Origin: Nocardioides sp. Root122
GTDB lineage: Bacteria; Actinomycetota; Actinomycetes; Propionibacteriales; Nocardioidaceae
Length of the DNA stretch: 64,000 bases
Direction: 5' to 3'
Assembly (NCBI RefSeq): GCF_001425025.1
Contig: NZ_LMDE01000014.1
Coordinates: 124,001-188,000 of the forward strand
The position numbers were made by a program, and so were the translations under genes. The notes beneath the pieces are model-generated. The model worked only from the letters and a program-made list of their open reading frames with translations. It was not told the origin of the DNA and did no database searches. Shown one piece after another: positions 16,912 through 25,392 of this stretch. Positions within the stretch are counted from its first letter, which is position 1, and the number at the start of each line of letters is the position of its first letter.

Positions 16912-18104
16912 GCAGGCGAGTGCTGCTGCACGTGGGCTGCCCCAAGACCGGCACCTCCTACCTGCAGGACGTGCTGTTCCGCAACAAGGCGGTGCTCCAG
17001 GAGCACGACATCCTCTACCCCGCCGACCGGTTCGACGCGCACTTCCTCGCCGCGCTCGACCTGATGACGCTGCCGTGGGGCGGCCTGGAGACCGAGGCCG
17101 TCGGTGCCTGGGACCGGCTCGCCGAGCAGGTGCGTGAGTGGCACGGCACCGCGATCATCAGCCACGAGATCTTTGCCCGCGCGACGCCGACCCAGGTGGA
17201 GCGCGCGATGGCGTCGCTGGGCGACGCCGAGGTGCACCTGGTGCTCTCCGTCCGCGACCTGGTGCGCCAGATCCCCGCGGAGTGGCAGGAGAACGTCAAG
17301 CACCGCAGCAACATCACCTACGCCCGGTTCCTCGAGACCATCCGCGACCCCGCACGGGACTCGAGGATCGGGTCGTGGTTCTGGGCCGTCCAGGAGCTCC
17401 CCGACATCCTGGCCCGCTGGGCCGGGTCGCTGCCGCCGGAGCGGGTCCACCTGGTCACCGTGCCGCCGTCCGGGGCCGACCGGGGCGAGCTCTGGCGGCG
17501 CTTCTCGCGCACGTTCGGCCTCGACGACCTCGACCTCGACCTCACCGCCGAGCGGGAGAACCCGTCCCTCGGCGTGCCCGAGACCTCGCTGCTGCGCACC
17601 ATCAACCAGCGGGTCACCTCGATCATCTCCCCGCCCGACTACCGCCCGCTGGTGCGTGAGCTGCTCGCCCACCAGACCCTCTCGCGCGGCGTCGCGTCGG
17701 CCCGCCTGCGGCTCCCGCCGGAGGACCACGCGTGGGCGCAGGACCTCTCCCGCAGCTGGGTGGGCGCCATCGCCGACCGGGGCTACGACGTCGCCGGCTC
17801 GCTCGACGACCTCGTCGGCCCCGAGCCGGGCACCTTCGTCGACCCCGACACCGTCACCCCCGACCTGCTGCTGCCGTCGGCGCTCGACGCCATCAGCGCG
17901 CTGCTGGTCGAGTCCGCGCGGCTGCGCGCGGTCGAGGAGCGGCTGCACGAGGAGGTCCGCGAGGCGCACGCCGAGCGCGACCGGGCCCGCGCCACGCCGA
18001 CGTACCGGCTCAGGCGCAAGGTCGTCCGCACCCTCGAGGACAGCCCGGCCGGACGCGGCACCCTCGACGCCTACCGTCGGGTGCGCGGGCGCGCCCGTCG
18101 GTAG
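16908..18104 (+). CDS. sulfotransferase-like protein B
   Basis: A 398-residue paralogue of protein A. The 5'-phosphosulfate loop HVGCPKTGTSYLQ is at residues 8-20 and the 3'-phosphate segment LVLSVRDLVRQ near residue 105. The C-terminus has a charged helix and the tail ATPTYRLRRKVVRTLE, a TPTYRLRR tail often seen in actinobacterial glycan-modifying and glycosyltransferase proteins. The GTG start overlaps the previous stop codon by four bases. With proteins A and the divergent middle protein it forms a self-contained three-gene unit. Confidence 0.83.
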   Translation: MSRRVLLHVGCPKTGTSYLQDVLFRNKAVLQEHDILYPADRFDAHFLAALDLMTLPWGGLETEAVGAWDRLAEQVREWHGTAIISHEIFARATPTQVERAMASLGDAEVHLVLSVRDLVRQIPAEWQENVKHRSNITYARFLETIRDPARDSRIGSWFWAVQELPDILARWAGSLPPERVHLVTVPPSGADRGELWRRFSRTFGLDDLDLDLTAERENPSLGVPETSLLRTINQRVTSIISPPDYRPLVRELLAHQTLSRGVASARLRLPPEDHAWAQDLSRSWVGAIADRGYDVAGSLDDLVGPEPGTFVDPDTVTPDLLLPSALDAISALLVESARLRAVEERLHEEVREAHAERDRARATPTYRLRRKVVRTLEDSPAGRGTLDAYRRVRGRARR

Positions 18105-18208
18105 CCCCGGGGTGACCTTCGCCTCTGACGCGCGGCGGAGCGCCCGCCTAGCGTGAAGGTCGAGGGCACCTGCCCGAGCGCCGGACAGGCCCTCGGGAGG
18201 TGAGCTCG

Positions 18209-18970
18209 ATGAACGTGCGCCCGGTCCTCGCCCTCGCCGGCGTGGCGGTCCTGCTGCTGGGCGGGTGCGGCAGTGACGACCCCGACCGGGCGTCGGACTC
18301 GCCCGGCTCGCCCTCCTCGTCCTCGCAGACGACGGTGCCCACGCCCGAGCAGCTGGCGGCCACGCTGGTGTCGGCCGACACCTATGACGGCACGTGGACC
18401 GTGAACGTCCCTCCGGACGAGCAGGCCGTGACCGACGGGGTGGTGACCGAGGACCAGCGGGCGTTCCTGCCGAGGATCGAGCTGTGCGGCAAGGCCAGCG
18501 AGGAGTCTCGTGCCGCCGTCGCCGCACTGCAGTGGCAGGCCTTCCGGCAGCTCGACCAGACCGAGGACGATCCCATCGACATGGCCGCCGGCGATCGCTC
18601 GGGCCACCTGGTCTTCGTCCAGGAGTTCCTCATGGCAGGCGATCCCGCCGACGTCGAGGCGACCTTCGAGGCGCTGCGCGACGGCCTGCGCGCCTGTGAG
18701 GGCGACTTCCCCGCCGGCATGGAGGGCCCCGGCACCACCGAGCCGATGGCGGTCCCGCCGGTGGGTGACGACCGGTTCGGCGAGCTGACGACGATGGAGG
18801 AGGCCGGGGGACGCGCCTACTGGCTGCTGCACACCTCGTGGGTGCGCCAGGGCCCTGTCCTGGTGAACCTGCAGGTGGTCGACATCGTGATGGGCAAGGG
18901 CGTACGGCCCGTGTTCACGGCCACCGACGTCGACGCCTTCCTCACCACGGCGGTGGACCGGCTCCCGTAG
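18209..18970 (+). CDS. lipoprotein, hypothetical
   Basis: A 253-residue predicted lipoprotein. The signal peptide ends in the lipobox LLGGC (Cys near residue 20), followed by a Ser/Pro/Asp-rich linker and a globular domain of unknown type. The ATG is preferred over the GTG nine bases upstream because GGGAGGTGA is placed correctly for it. A TAGCGT -10 box at about 18149 gives a leader of about 50 bases. It stands alone after the sulfotransferase operon and has no recognisable motif. Confidence 0.75.
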   Translation: MNVRPVLALAGVAVLLLGGCGSDDPDRASDSPGSPSSSSQTTVPTPEQLAATLVSADTYDGTWTVNVPPDEQAVTDGVVTEDQRAFLPRIELCGKASEESRAAVAALQWQAFRQLDQTEDDPIDMAAGDRSGHLVFVQEFLMAGDPADVEATFEALRDGLRACEGDFPAGMEGPGTTEPMAVPPVGDDRFGELTTMEEAGGRAYWLLHTSWVRQGPVLVNLQVVDIVMGKGVRPVFTATDVDAFLTTAVDRLP

Positions 18971-19009
18971 GACCGGCGACGGGGGTGCCGGTGTGGCACC
19001 GGCGCGTCG

Positions 19010-19687
19010 TCAGCGTGGGCGGGGCAGCAGCTCGCGATCCGCGTAGCGGCCGATCTTCCAGGTCGCGAAGCCGTCGGCTCCGGCGCCGACGACCCCGCCG
19101 ACGACGGGGATCTTGCGCCCGACGGTGGTCGCCAGCCGCTTGCCGGCGACGCGCGTGATCAGGTCGGTCGCGACGACCGCCGAGATGGTGGTGTCGAGGG
19201 TCGGGTCGTGGGCCGGCGCGGTGGCGAGCGCCATCGGCGTCGCAGGGAGCTTCTTCTTCTTGACCAGCTCGCCGACCTGCTCCTCGCCGAGGAGCAGCGC
19301 GAGGATCGCGTTGCGCACCCGCGGGTCGTCGAGGTCGTGGCCGCGCAGGTGCGCGATGCCGGCGACCATGCGGCACTGGACCAGCGCCAGGCCGGTGACG
19401 TTGGCGGGGATCGTCACCGCCATCGTGACCAGCCCGCCGATGTTGGTGATGAAGCCCTGGGCGCCGGCGATGCGCACGTTGTTCTCGATCACCTCGTGGA
19501 TCGCCCGGTCGACGTTGCCCCGCTGCTCGGTGAGCTGCTTCGCGGCGGCCTCGGCGGCGGGCGCCAGCGGCCCGACCCCGTCGATGGCGCGGTGCAGCGC
19601 CTCACGGACGAACCCGGTCGTCAACCCGGGCGCCAGATCCTGGATGCGCGGCGCGAGCTGCCGCCCGACCGTGTCCTTCAAGCCCAT
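19010..19687 (-). CDS. EcsC-like protein
   Basis: A 225-residue helical protein resembling the EcsC family: a long amphipathic N-terminal half, then GLVTMAVTIPANVTGLALVQ and RMVAGIAHLRGHDLDDPRVR, which match the family's membrane-associated core. The role of EcsC proteins is not established. The ATG lies six bases after TACGAT, so the transcript is probably leaderless. It is divergent from aat with only 49 bases between starts, so the two promoters lie back to back. Confidence 0.68.
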   Translation of the reverse strand: MGLKDTVGRQLAPRIQDLAPGLTTGFVREALHRAIDGVGPLAPAAEAAAKQLTEQRGNVDRAIHEVIENNVRIAGAQGFITNIGGLVTMAVTIPANVTGLALVQCRMVAGIAHLRGHDLDDPRVRNAILALLLGEEQVGELVKKKKLPATPMALATAPAHDPTLDTTISAVVATDLITRVAGKRLATTVGRKIPVVGGVVGAGADGFATWKIGRYADRELLPRPR

Positions 19688-19736
19688 GGTGCGATCGTAC
19701 GGCCGGGGTGGGGGACGAGTCGCTAGCGTGAGAGGC

Positions 19737-20420
19737 GTGCCCCTCGCGCCCGACCCCACGCCATGGGCGTTCCCGCACCACTCCACGTGGGATCCCGACG
19801 ACGACCTCGTCGCGCTGGGCGCCGACCTCGAGGCGGGCACCCTGCTCACGGCCTACAGCCTGGGCCTGTTCCCCATGCCGGTCACGCTGGACCGCGAGGA
19901 GCTCGGCTGGTTCTCGCCGGTGGAGCGGGGCGTGCTGCCGCTCGCGGGGCTCAAGGTCTCGCGCTCTCTCCGACGCGCGGCCCGTGACTTCGAGATCCGC
20001 GTCGACACCGCCTTCGACGAGGTGATGGCGCAGTGCGGCAGCCCCGTCCGGCCCGACGGCTGGATCACCCCGGAGTTCGTCCGCAGCTACACCCGCCTGC
20101 ACCACCTCGGCTGGGCGCACTCGGTCGAGGCGTGGCGCGACGGGCGGCTCGCCGGCGGGCTCTACGGCGTCAGCATCGGCGGCCTGTTCGCCGGGGAGTC
20201 GATGTTCCACCGCGACCGTGACGCCTCCAAGGTCGCCCTGCTCGGCCTGGTCGAGCTGCTCCGCGACGAGCACGCCGACGAGCGGGTGCTCGACGTGCAG
20301 TGGCAGACACCGCACCTGGCCAGCCTCGGTGTCGTACGCCGTCCGCGGGGGGAGTACCTCGAGGCGCTCGAGCGCTGCCTCCACCTTCCGCTGCCGGCGG
20401 CCTTCCGAATGGACGACTGA
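19737..20420 (+). CDS. aat: leucyl/phenylalanyl-tRNA-protein transferase
   Basis: A 227-residue L/F-transferase, which adds Leu or Phe to the N-terminus of proteins starting with Arg or Lys and marks them for Clp degradation. Family hallmarks are WWSPDPR-like YSLGLFPMP and WFSPVERGVLPL near residues 40-65, the GWAHSVEAW segment, GLYGVSIGGLFAGESMFH near 145, and the final VDVQWQTPHL-like LDVQWQTPHLASLG. The GTG follows TAGCGT by seven bases (leaderless), so the longer open frame upstream is not used. Confidence 0.93.
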   Translation: MPLAPDPTPWAFPHHSTWDPDDDLVALGADLEAGTLLTAYSLGLFPMPVTLDREELGWFSPVERGVLPLAGLKVSRSLRRAARDFEIRVDTAFDEVMAQCGSPVRPDGWITPEFVRSYTRLHHLGWAHSVEAWRDGRLAGGLYGVSIGGLFAGESMFHRDRDASKVALLGLVELLRDEHADERVLDVQWQTPHLASLGVVRRPRGEYLEALERCLHLPLPAAFRMDD

Positions 20421-20487
20421 GCCGCGTCACGACAGGATCGGCACCCGATGGCGTCGGCGACCGCCGCGTCCGTGCGAAGGGGACCCC

Positions 20488-20952
20488 ATGACGATCCGTA
20501 CCCGCCTCACCATGAGCAGCGCGATCCTGCTGGTCGGCGCAGTGACCACGGCGTGCGGCGGCAGCGGTGGCGGTGCCCCGGCCGACGCGAGCAAGGACGA
20601 CTTCTGCACGGCGCAGTCCAGCCTCTTCACCGACCTCGACCTGGACTTCACCGACCCCGAGGCGGCGCTGCCGAGCGAGAAGGAGATGGCCGACGCCATG
20701 CACTCCTGGGCCGACAGGATGGACGAGGTCGGCACGCCGGAGAACATCTCCGACGAGGCGCGCGACGGCTTCGAGGAGACCGTGAAGGCCGCCGGCGACA
20801 TCTCCGAGGCCGACCTGAAGTCGCCCGACCTCGACGCCCTCGAGAGCAACATGTCCGAGGAGGCCCAGAAGAAGGTCGAGGCGTTCACCACCTACGTCAA
20901 CGACACCTGTGGCTCGATGTTCGGCGACCTCGACGTCCCCGAGGTGCCGTGA
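20488..20952 (+). CDS. small lipoprotein, hypothetical
   Basis: A 154-residue predicted lipoprotein with a short signal peptide and lipobox VTTAC (Cys near 23). The mature part is acidic and helical, with two further cysteines (DDFC near the N-terminus and NDTCGSMF near the C-terminus) that could form a disulfide. The start is preceded by GAAGGGGA. No family motif is recognised, though small Cys-bridged four-helix lipoproteins of this kind are common in Nocardioides. Confidence 0.75.
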   Translation: MTIRTRLTMSSAILLVGAVTTACGGSGGGAPADASKDDFCTAQSSLFTDLDLDFTDPEAALPSEKEMADAMHSWADRMDEVGTPENISDEARDGFEETVKAAGDISEADLKSPDLDALESNMSEEAQKKVEAFTTYVNDTCGSMFGDLDVPEVP

Positions 20953-21042
20953 GGCACTGCTCCGCGCCTTCCCCCGGCTTCGCATTTCGGCCGGTAGGAT
21001 CGAGACGTCGGACAAGGACTCTCGGGGAAGGAGGGCCGCCGC

Positions 21043-21432
21043 ATGGCCATCACCCGTGAGGGTCGGATCTGCTCGTTCTGCAGCACGCCCGGTGGCCCCG
21101 GCACCGACGTGCCCCTGATCGGCGGGCTCGGTGCGCAGGTCTGCAGGTCGTGCGTCGACACGTTCCACGAGATCTTGCACGACGAGGCGCGGGTCGCCTC
21201 GGTGCGCGCGACGATGCCGTGGGAGCGGATGTCCGACGCCGAGGTGCTGGCCACGCTCCCGCAGATCCTGGCCTCCGCCGAGCAGAACGTCTTCTTCGCC
21301 CAGGAGTGGGTCGAGATGATGCGCGAGCGCGGGATCACCTGGGCCGAGATCGGACGCGTCCTCGGCGTGACCCGGCAGGCCGCCTGGGAGCGGTTCGCGA
21401 AGAAGTCGGCGTCCAAGAGCGCCACTGCGTGA
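21043..21432 (+). CDS. ClpX-type zinc-finger protein with helix-turn-helix
   Basis: A 129-residue protein with an N-terminal C4 zinc finger of the ClpX type (CSFC near residue 10 and CRSC near 34) and a C-terminal helix-turn-helix (GITWAEIGRVLGVTRQAAWERF, residues 97-118). It lacks the ATPase of ClpX, so it may be a DNA-binding regulator using the finger for dimerisation. A TAGGAT -10 box lies about 45 bases upstream and a strong AAGGAGGG ribosome site precedes the ATG. Confidence 0.82.
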   Translation: MAITREGRICSFCSTPGGPGTDVPLIGGLGAQVCRSCVDTFHEILHDEARVASVRATMPWERMSDAEVLATLPQILASAEQNVFFAQEWVEMMRERGITWAEIGRVLGVTRQAAWERFAKKSASKSATA

Positions 21433-21438
21433 CGAGAG

Positions 21439-21471
21439 GCACCACCGTCAAGGTAGCCTTGACAGTGGTGC
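21439..21471. terminator. interrupted hairpin between convergent genes
   Basis: A stem of GCACCAC and TCAAGG with their complements around a 3-base loop, with one 2x2 internal mismatch. It lies directly after the zinc-finger gene and before the converging glycosylase gene, so it probably terminates both. There is no T-tract, as is usual in actinobacteria. Confidence 0.6.
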
Positions 21472-21531
21472 TGGTCGGACCGTCACGGGGGTGGGTCCGA
21501 CCGGCACCGTCCTCGTGCGGTCGGCACGAGC

Positions 21532-22398
21532 TCACTTCAGGAGCTTGGACAACCGTCGGTCGGCCAGCGGCTTCCCGCCCGTCTGGCACGTCGCGCAGTA
21601 CTGGAGGCTGGAGTCGGCGAAGGACACCTCGCGCACCACGTCACCGCACACCGGGCACTTCTGGCCGGTCTTGCCGTGCACGGCGAGGTTGCTCTTCTTC
21701 TCGCCCTTGAGCTCGCTCATCGCGACCCCGCTGGCGCGCTGGACAGCGCCGGTCAGGGTGTCGCGGATGGCGTCGTGGAGCGTCTGCAGCTCGGTGTCGT
21801 CGAGGCTGTTGGCCGGCTTGAACGGCGACATCCTCGCGGCGTGCAGGATCTCGTCGGAGTAGGCGTTGCCGATGCCCGCGACGATCGACTGCATGCGCAG
21901 CACGCCCTTGATCTGCTTGCGTCCCTCGGCCTCGAGGATGGCGCGCAGCGACTCGATGGTGAAGTCGTCGGCGAGCGGGTCGGGTCCGAGCCGGGCCACC
22001 CCGGGTACGTCGGCGGGGTCGCGCACGACGTAGATGGCCAGGCTCTTCTTGGTGCCGGCCTCGGTGATGTCGAGGCCGACCTCGTCGTCGATGACGATCC
22101 TGGCGGCCAGCGGGTTCTTGCTGTTGGGTCGCGCGGGGAGGGCCGGCACCTCGTCGCGCCAGCGGATCCAGCCGGCGCGCGCGAGGTGGATGACCACGTG
22201 CACGCCGCTGGCGTCGATGTCGAGGAACTTGCCGTGGCGCGTCACGTCGTCGACCAGCGTGCCGTGCAGTGCCTGCAGCGGCGGGTCGAAGGTCTTCAGC
22301 GCGCTGAAGGCCGCGAGGTCGACGCGGGTGATGACCCGTCCGGTCAGGCGCCCGCGCAGGTCCTGGACGAGGGCTTCGACCTCCGGCAGCTCGGGCAC
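21532..22398 (-). CDS. Fpg/Nei-family DNA glycosylase
   Basis: A 288-residue base-excision repair glycosylase/AP lyase. The start PELPEVE provides the catalytic proline and glutamate directly after the initiator residue. The conserved lysine appears in RHGKFLDI near residue 55, the helix-two-turn-helix in GIGNAYSDEILHAARMSP near 180, and a C-terminal zinc finger CPVCG...CATCQ near 250. The finger tail GGKPLADRRLSKLLK differs from classical MutM, so damage preference (8-oxoG or oxidised pyrimidines) is left open. GTG start, leaderless with TAGACT seven bases upstream. Confidence 0.9.
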   Translation of the reverse strand: MPELPEVEALVQDLRGRLTGRVITRVDLAAFSALKTFDPPLQALHGTLVDDVTRHGKFLDIDASGVHVVIHLARAGWIRWRDEVPALPARPNSKNPLAARIVIDDEVGLDITEAGTKKSLAIYVVRDPADVPGVARLGPDPLADDFTIESLRAILEAEGRKQIKGVLRMQSIVAGIGNAYSDEILHAARMSPFKPANSLDDTELQTLHDAIRDTLTGAVQRASGVAMSELKGEKKSNLAVHGKTGQKCPVCGDVVREVSFADSSLQYCATCQTGGKPLADRRLSKLLK

Positions 22399-22444
22399 GG
22401 TCGTGAGTCTAGGCAAGCCCTTGCGCGAGAGGCCAGAATGGATC

Positions 22445-22699
22445 ATGGCCCGACAGCGCACCCAGCGGACCGGGGCGGTCTTCCTCGACCCCCGCGGTGA
22501 GGACCGCTCGCTGCGCGTCACGTGGCACCAGGAGTCGCTGCTCGTCGTCCTCTCGCTGTGGCGCGACAACGTGTGCGCCGGCACCTTCCGCCTCGCCGCC
22601 GACGAGGTGCCCGACCTCATCGAGATGCTCCGCAAGGGGCTCGACGAGTCCTACGACGCTGCGCGCGAGCGGGTTGCCCGGGCGGACGAGGCGGGCTGA
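22445..22699 (+). CDS. small conserved-looking protein
   Basis: An 84-residue protein of unknown function, divergent from the glycosylase gene. It is predicted to alternate beta strands and one helix (TWHQESLLVVLSLWRDNVCAGTF, then a DEVPDLIEMLRKGLDES helix). No signal peptide or catalytic motif is seen. A CAGAAT -10 box lies five bases before the ATG. Coding is supported by strong third-position GC and by the absence of a better frame. Confidence 0.65.
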   Translation: MARQRTQRTGAVFLDPRGEDRSLRVTWHQESLLVVLSLWRDNVCAGTFRLAADEVPDLIEMLRKGLDESYDAARERVARADEAG

Positions 22700-22726
22700 G
22701 GTCCCGCGACTCGCGGACTATCCGGC

Positions 22727-22748
22727 AATCTAGGGTTGCACCTAGATT
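22727..22748. promoter_or_regulatory. palindromic operator of the AAA ATPase gene
   Basis: An inverted repeat AATCTAGG-N6-CCTAGATT ending six bases before the TAGCGT -10 box (22755-22760) of the ATPase gene. Its AT content stands out in this GC-rich DNA. No candidate regulator gene is adjacent. Confidence 0.6.
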
Positions 22749-22766
22749 CACCGATAGCGTCCGATC

Positions 22767-23975
22767 GTGGACCCCATCCGGAACCCGTACGCCCCCGGTG
22801 CGGGCCAGCGCCCGCCCGAGCTCGCCGGTCGCGACGAGCAGCTCGCCGCCTTCGAGGTCGTCCTGGAGCGGGTGTCGAAGGGGCGTCCGGAGCGCAGCCT
22901 CGTGCTCACCGGGCTCCGCGGCGTGGGCAAGACGGTGCTGCTCAACGCCCTGCGCGGCGCCGCGGTGCGCAAGGGCTGGGGCACCGGCAAGCTCGAGGCG
23001 CGACCCGGGCAGGGGCTGCGCCGGCCGCTCAGCAGCGCGCTCCACCAGGCCGTGCGCGAGCTGGGGCACCGCGACGAGGAGTCCCTCGACCACGTGCTCG
23101 GCGTGATCAAGTCCTTCGCGCACCGCGACGCGGGCGCGGGGGCCAAGCTCAAGGACCAGTGGAGCCCGGGGATCGACGTACCCGCCGTGCGGGGGCGGGC
23201 CGATTCCGGCGACATCGAGATCGACCTCGTGGAGCTGTTCACCGACCTCGGTGGCCTCGCCGCCGACGCCGGCAAGGGCATCGGCGTGTTCATCGACGAG
23301 ATGCAGGACCTCGGACCCGACGACGTCTCCGCACTCTGCGCCGCGTGCCACGAGCTCAGCCAGTCCGGCCTCCCGGTGATCGTGGTCGGCGCCGGCCTGC
23401 CCCACCTGCCGGCGGTGCTGAGCGCGAGCAAGTCCTACAGCGAGCGGCTCTTCAGCTACCAGCGCATCGACCGGCTGACCCGCGACGCCGCCGACCGCGC
23501 CCTCGAGGCACCGGCGGCCGACGAGGACGCGGCCTTCGAGCCCGACGCGCTCGCCGCGATGTACGACGCCACGGGCGGCTACCCCTACTTCATCCAGGCC
23601 TACGGCAAGGCCGTGTGGGACCTGGCCCCCCGCTCGCCGATCACCGCCGCCGACGTCGCCGTGGCCGCCCCGGAGGCGCAGTCGGAGCTCGCCGTCGGCT
23701 TCTTCGGCTCGCGCTACGAGCGGGCCACGCCGGGGGAGCGCGACTACCTCATGGCGATGGCCGACGTCGCGGCCGCCCAGGACCCGTCCGGGACCGACCC
23801 CGACTCCGACGCCGTGCTCAGCGCCGACGTCGCCGCGGCCCTCGGCAAGAAGCCGCAGTCCCTCTCACCCGCCCGCGACTCGCTGCTCAAGAAGGGCCTC
23901 GTCTACTCCGGCGAGCGCGGCCGCATCGCCTTCACCGTCCCCCACTTCGGCCGCTACCTCCGCGAGCGCGGGTAG
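22767..23975 (+). CDS. AAA-type ATPase (Orc1/STAND-like)
   Basis: A 402-residue P-loop ATPase with Walker A LTGLRGVGKTVLLNAL near residue 50 and Walker B IGVFIDEMQDL near 180. A sensor-1-like IVVGAGLPHLP follows, then a winged-helix-like C-terminus (LGKKPQSLSPARDSLLKKGLV). This layout fits the ATPases related to archaeal Orc1/Cdc6 and STAND proteins often found singly in actinobacteria. The client and function are unknown. GTG start, leaderless with TAGCGT. The operator-like palindrome just upstream suggests dedicated regulation. Confidence 0.82.
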   Translation: MDPIRNPYAPGAGQRPPELAGRDEQLAAFEVVLERVSKGRPERSLVLTGLRGVGKTVLLNALRGAAVRKGWGTGKLEARPGQGLRRPLSSALHQAVRELGHRDEESLDHVLGVIKSFAHRDAGAGAKLKDQWSPGIDVPAVRGRADSGDIEIDLVELFTDLGGLAADAGKGIGVFIDEMQDLGPDDVSALCAACHELSQSGLPVIVVGAGLPHLPAVLSASKSYSERLFSYQRIDRLTRDAADRALEAPAADEDAAFEPDALAAMYDATGGYPYFIQAYGKAVWDLAPRSPITAADVAVAAPEAQSELAVGFFGSRYERATPGERDYLMAMADVAAAQDPSGTDPDSDAVLSADVAAALGKKPQSLSPARDSLLKKGLVYSGERGRIAFTVPHFGRYLRERG

Positions 23976-24044
23976 GGAGCGGAGGTGTTTGGCGCCGCCG
24001 CGCCGCGGACGGCACCACCGGCCGGAACCGACGGACCCGGGCGG

Positions 24045-24070
24045 GGATTGAATTGACGTCAAGTCAATCC
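24045..24070. other. 26-bp near-perfect palindrome flanked by direct repeats
   Basis: A palindrome centred on TTGACGTCAA with only one mismatched pair over 26 bp, AT-rich in a GC-rich setting. The direct repeat CGGGCGGGG abuts it on both sides (24038-24046 and 24070-24078), so the 22-base AT-rich core could be an operator or an insertion scar. It lies between the ATPase gene and the broken reductase gene. Confidence 0.55.
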
Positions 24071-24078
24071 GGGCGGGG

Positions 24079-24245
24079 CCCGGCCGACGCCGCCGACCAG
24101 TCGGCTGGTGTTTCGTCGCGGCGCGCCCGGGAGTGGAGGAGGAGGGGTGCGGTCGGAGGAGCGAAGCGGGGGAGGGCGCAGCAACGACGACGAACGAGCG
24201 GGTTACGAGCGCCGCGACACGCGTCGAAGCGAAGCGGAGACGCCA
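24079..24245. repeat. GAGCGAAGCG-type intergenic repeat
   Basis: Non-coding, purine-rich sequence with repeated gaagcg, ggaggag and gaacgagcg motifs, of the same general kind as the spacer at 11624-11741. Open frames across it have poor coding character. I see no further structure. Confidence 0.4.
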
Positions 24246-24713
24246 TCAAGCACGAGGCCGGCGGAACTCCCGCGGCAGATCCTCGAGGAGGCGGAGGTAG
24301 AGCTCGCTCGCGGTGGGGTACGACGCCACGGCGTGGCGCAGCACGTGCACGGGAACGTCGCCGACGATCGCGACCGTGGCGGCGTGGACCAGCTCGGCCA
24401 CCTCGGGACCGACGAAGGTCGCCCCCAGCAGCAGGTGGGTCTGCGCGTCGACGACGAGCTGGGACTGCCCGGCCACGTGGTCGCGCAACAGGCCGGTCCC
24501 GGCGGCCGCGGACGTCGGGACCCGGGTGATGACCACGTCGTGCCCGGCGTCGCGGGCCTCGGCCTCCGTCATCCCGACGCTGGCCACCTCCGGGTCGCTG
24601 AAGACGACCTGCGGGACCGGCGCAGCGCGGTCCGGCTCGTAGGCCACCTCGCCCGCTGCCGCCGCGGCGATCCGTGCGCCGACGACCCGGGCCTGGTGCT
24701 TGCCCCAGTGGGT

Positions 24714-24812
24714 GAGCGGCGGGACCACTGGGTCTCCCACTACGACGACTCGGGACAGGTGTCCTGGGCCGAGGGCGCCGGCCTGGCGGTGGTCCGCGGG
24801 CACGGACGTCTG
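24714..24812 (+). repeat. 99-bp inverted repeat, displaced copy
   Basis: Identical over all 99 bases to the reverse complement of 25294-25392. This copy sits at the frame break of the reductase gene, in place of the segment that should encode the second FAD-binding motif. The direct coding copy is the one at 25294-25392. Confidence 0.95.
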
Positions 24813-25293
24813 AGCGCCCGATGGCGAGCAGCAGCTCGTCGGCCTCGATCTCACCCCGGGTGGTGGAGACGGTGACCGTGCCGCCGTGGAGGCGTCCCAC
24901 CCCGGTGGCGGCCGGGTCGGCCCGGCGCACGTCGGTCACGTCGCAGCCCAGGTGCACCGTCACGCCCCGCTGGCGCAGGCCCTCGAGCACGGCCTCGCCC
25001 GCGAACGGCTCGGACCGGCCCAGCAGCCGGCCGCGCGAGAGGAGCGTCACGGACGAACCGAGGGCGGACATCCAGGTCGCCGCCTCGCACGCGACGACGC
25101 CGCCGCCGATGATGAGCAACCGGTCGGGGACCTCCACCACCCCCGTCGCGTCGCGCGAGCCCCACGGGAGCGCGTCGGCGTAGGCCTCGGGCACGTGCGG
25201 CGCGCTGCCCGTGGCGATGACGACGGCTCGCCGCGCGCGGACCAGCACGTCGTCGCCGCCGGTGGAGGCGACCCGGACGGTGCGCGCGCCGGC

Positions 25294-25392
25294 CAGACGT
25301 CCGTGCCCGCGGACCACCGCCAGGCCGGCGCCCTCGGCCCAGGACACCTGTCCCGAGTCGTCGTAGTGGGAGACCCAGTGGTCCCGCCGCTC
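25294..25392 (-). repeat. 99-bp inverted repeat, in-place copy
   Basis: The source copy of the inverted duplication. On the minus strand it encodes ERRDHWVSHYDDSGQVSW and the following residues of the reductase in the correct frame. The two copies are 481 bases apart. Confidence 0.95.

Noticed and set aside
24714..25392. An invertible DNA switch (phase variation) in the reductase gene
   Set aside because: Both copies are retained and no recombinase gene is nearby. Inverting the DNA between the repeats would not restore the missing FAD motif.
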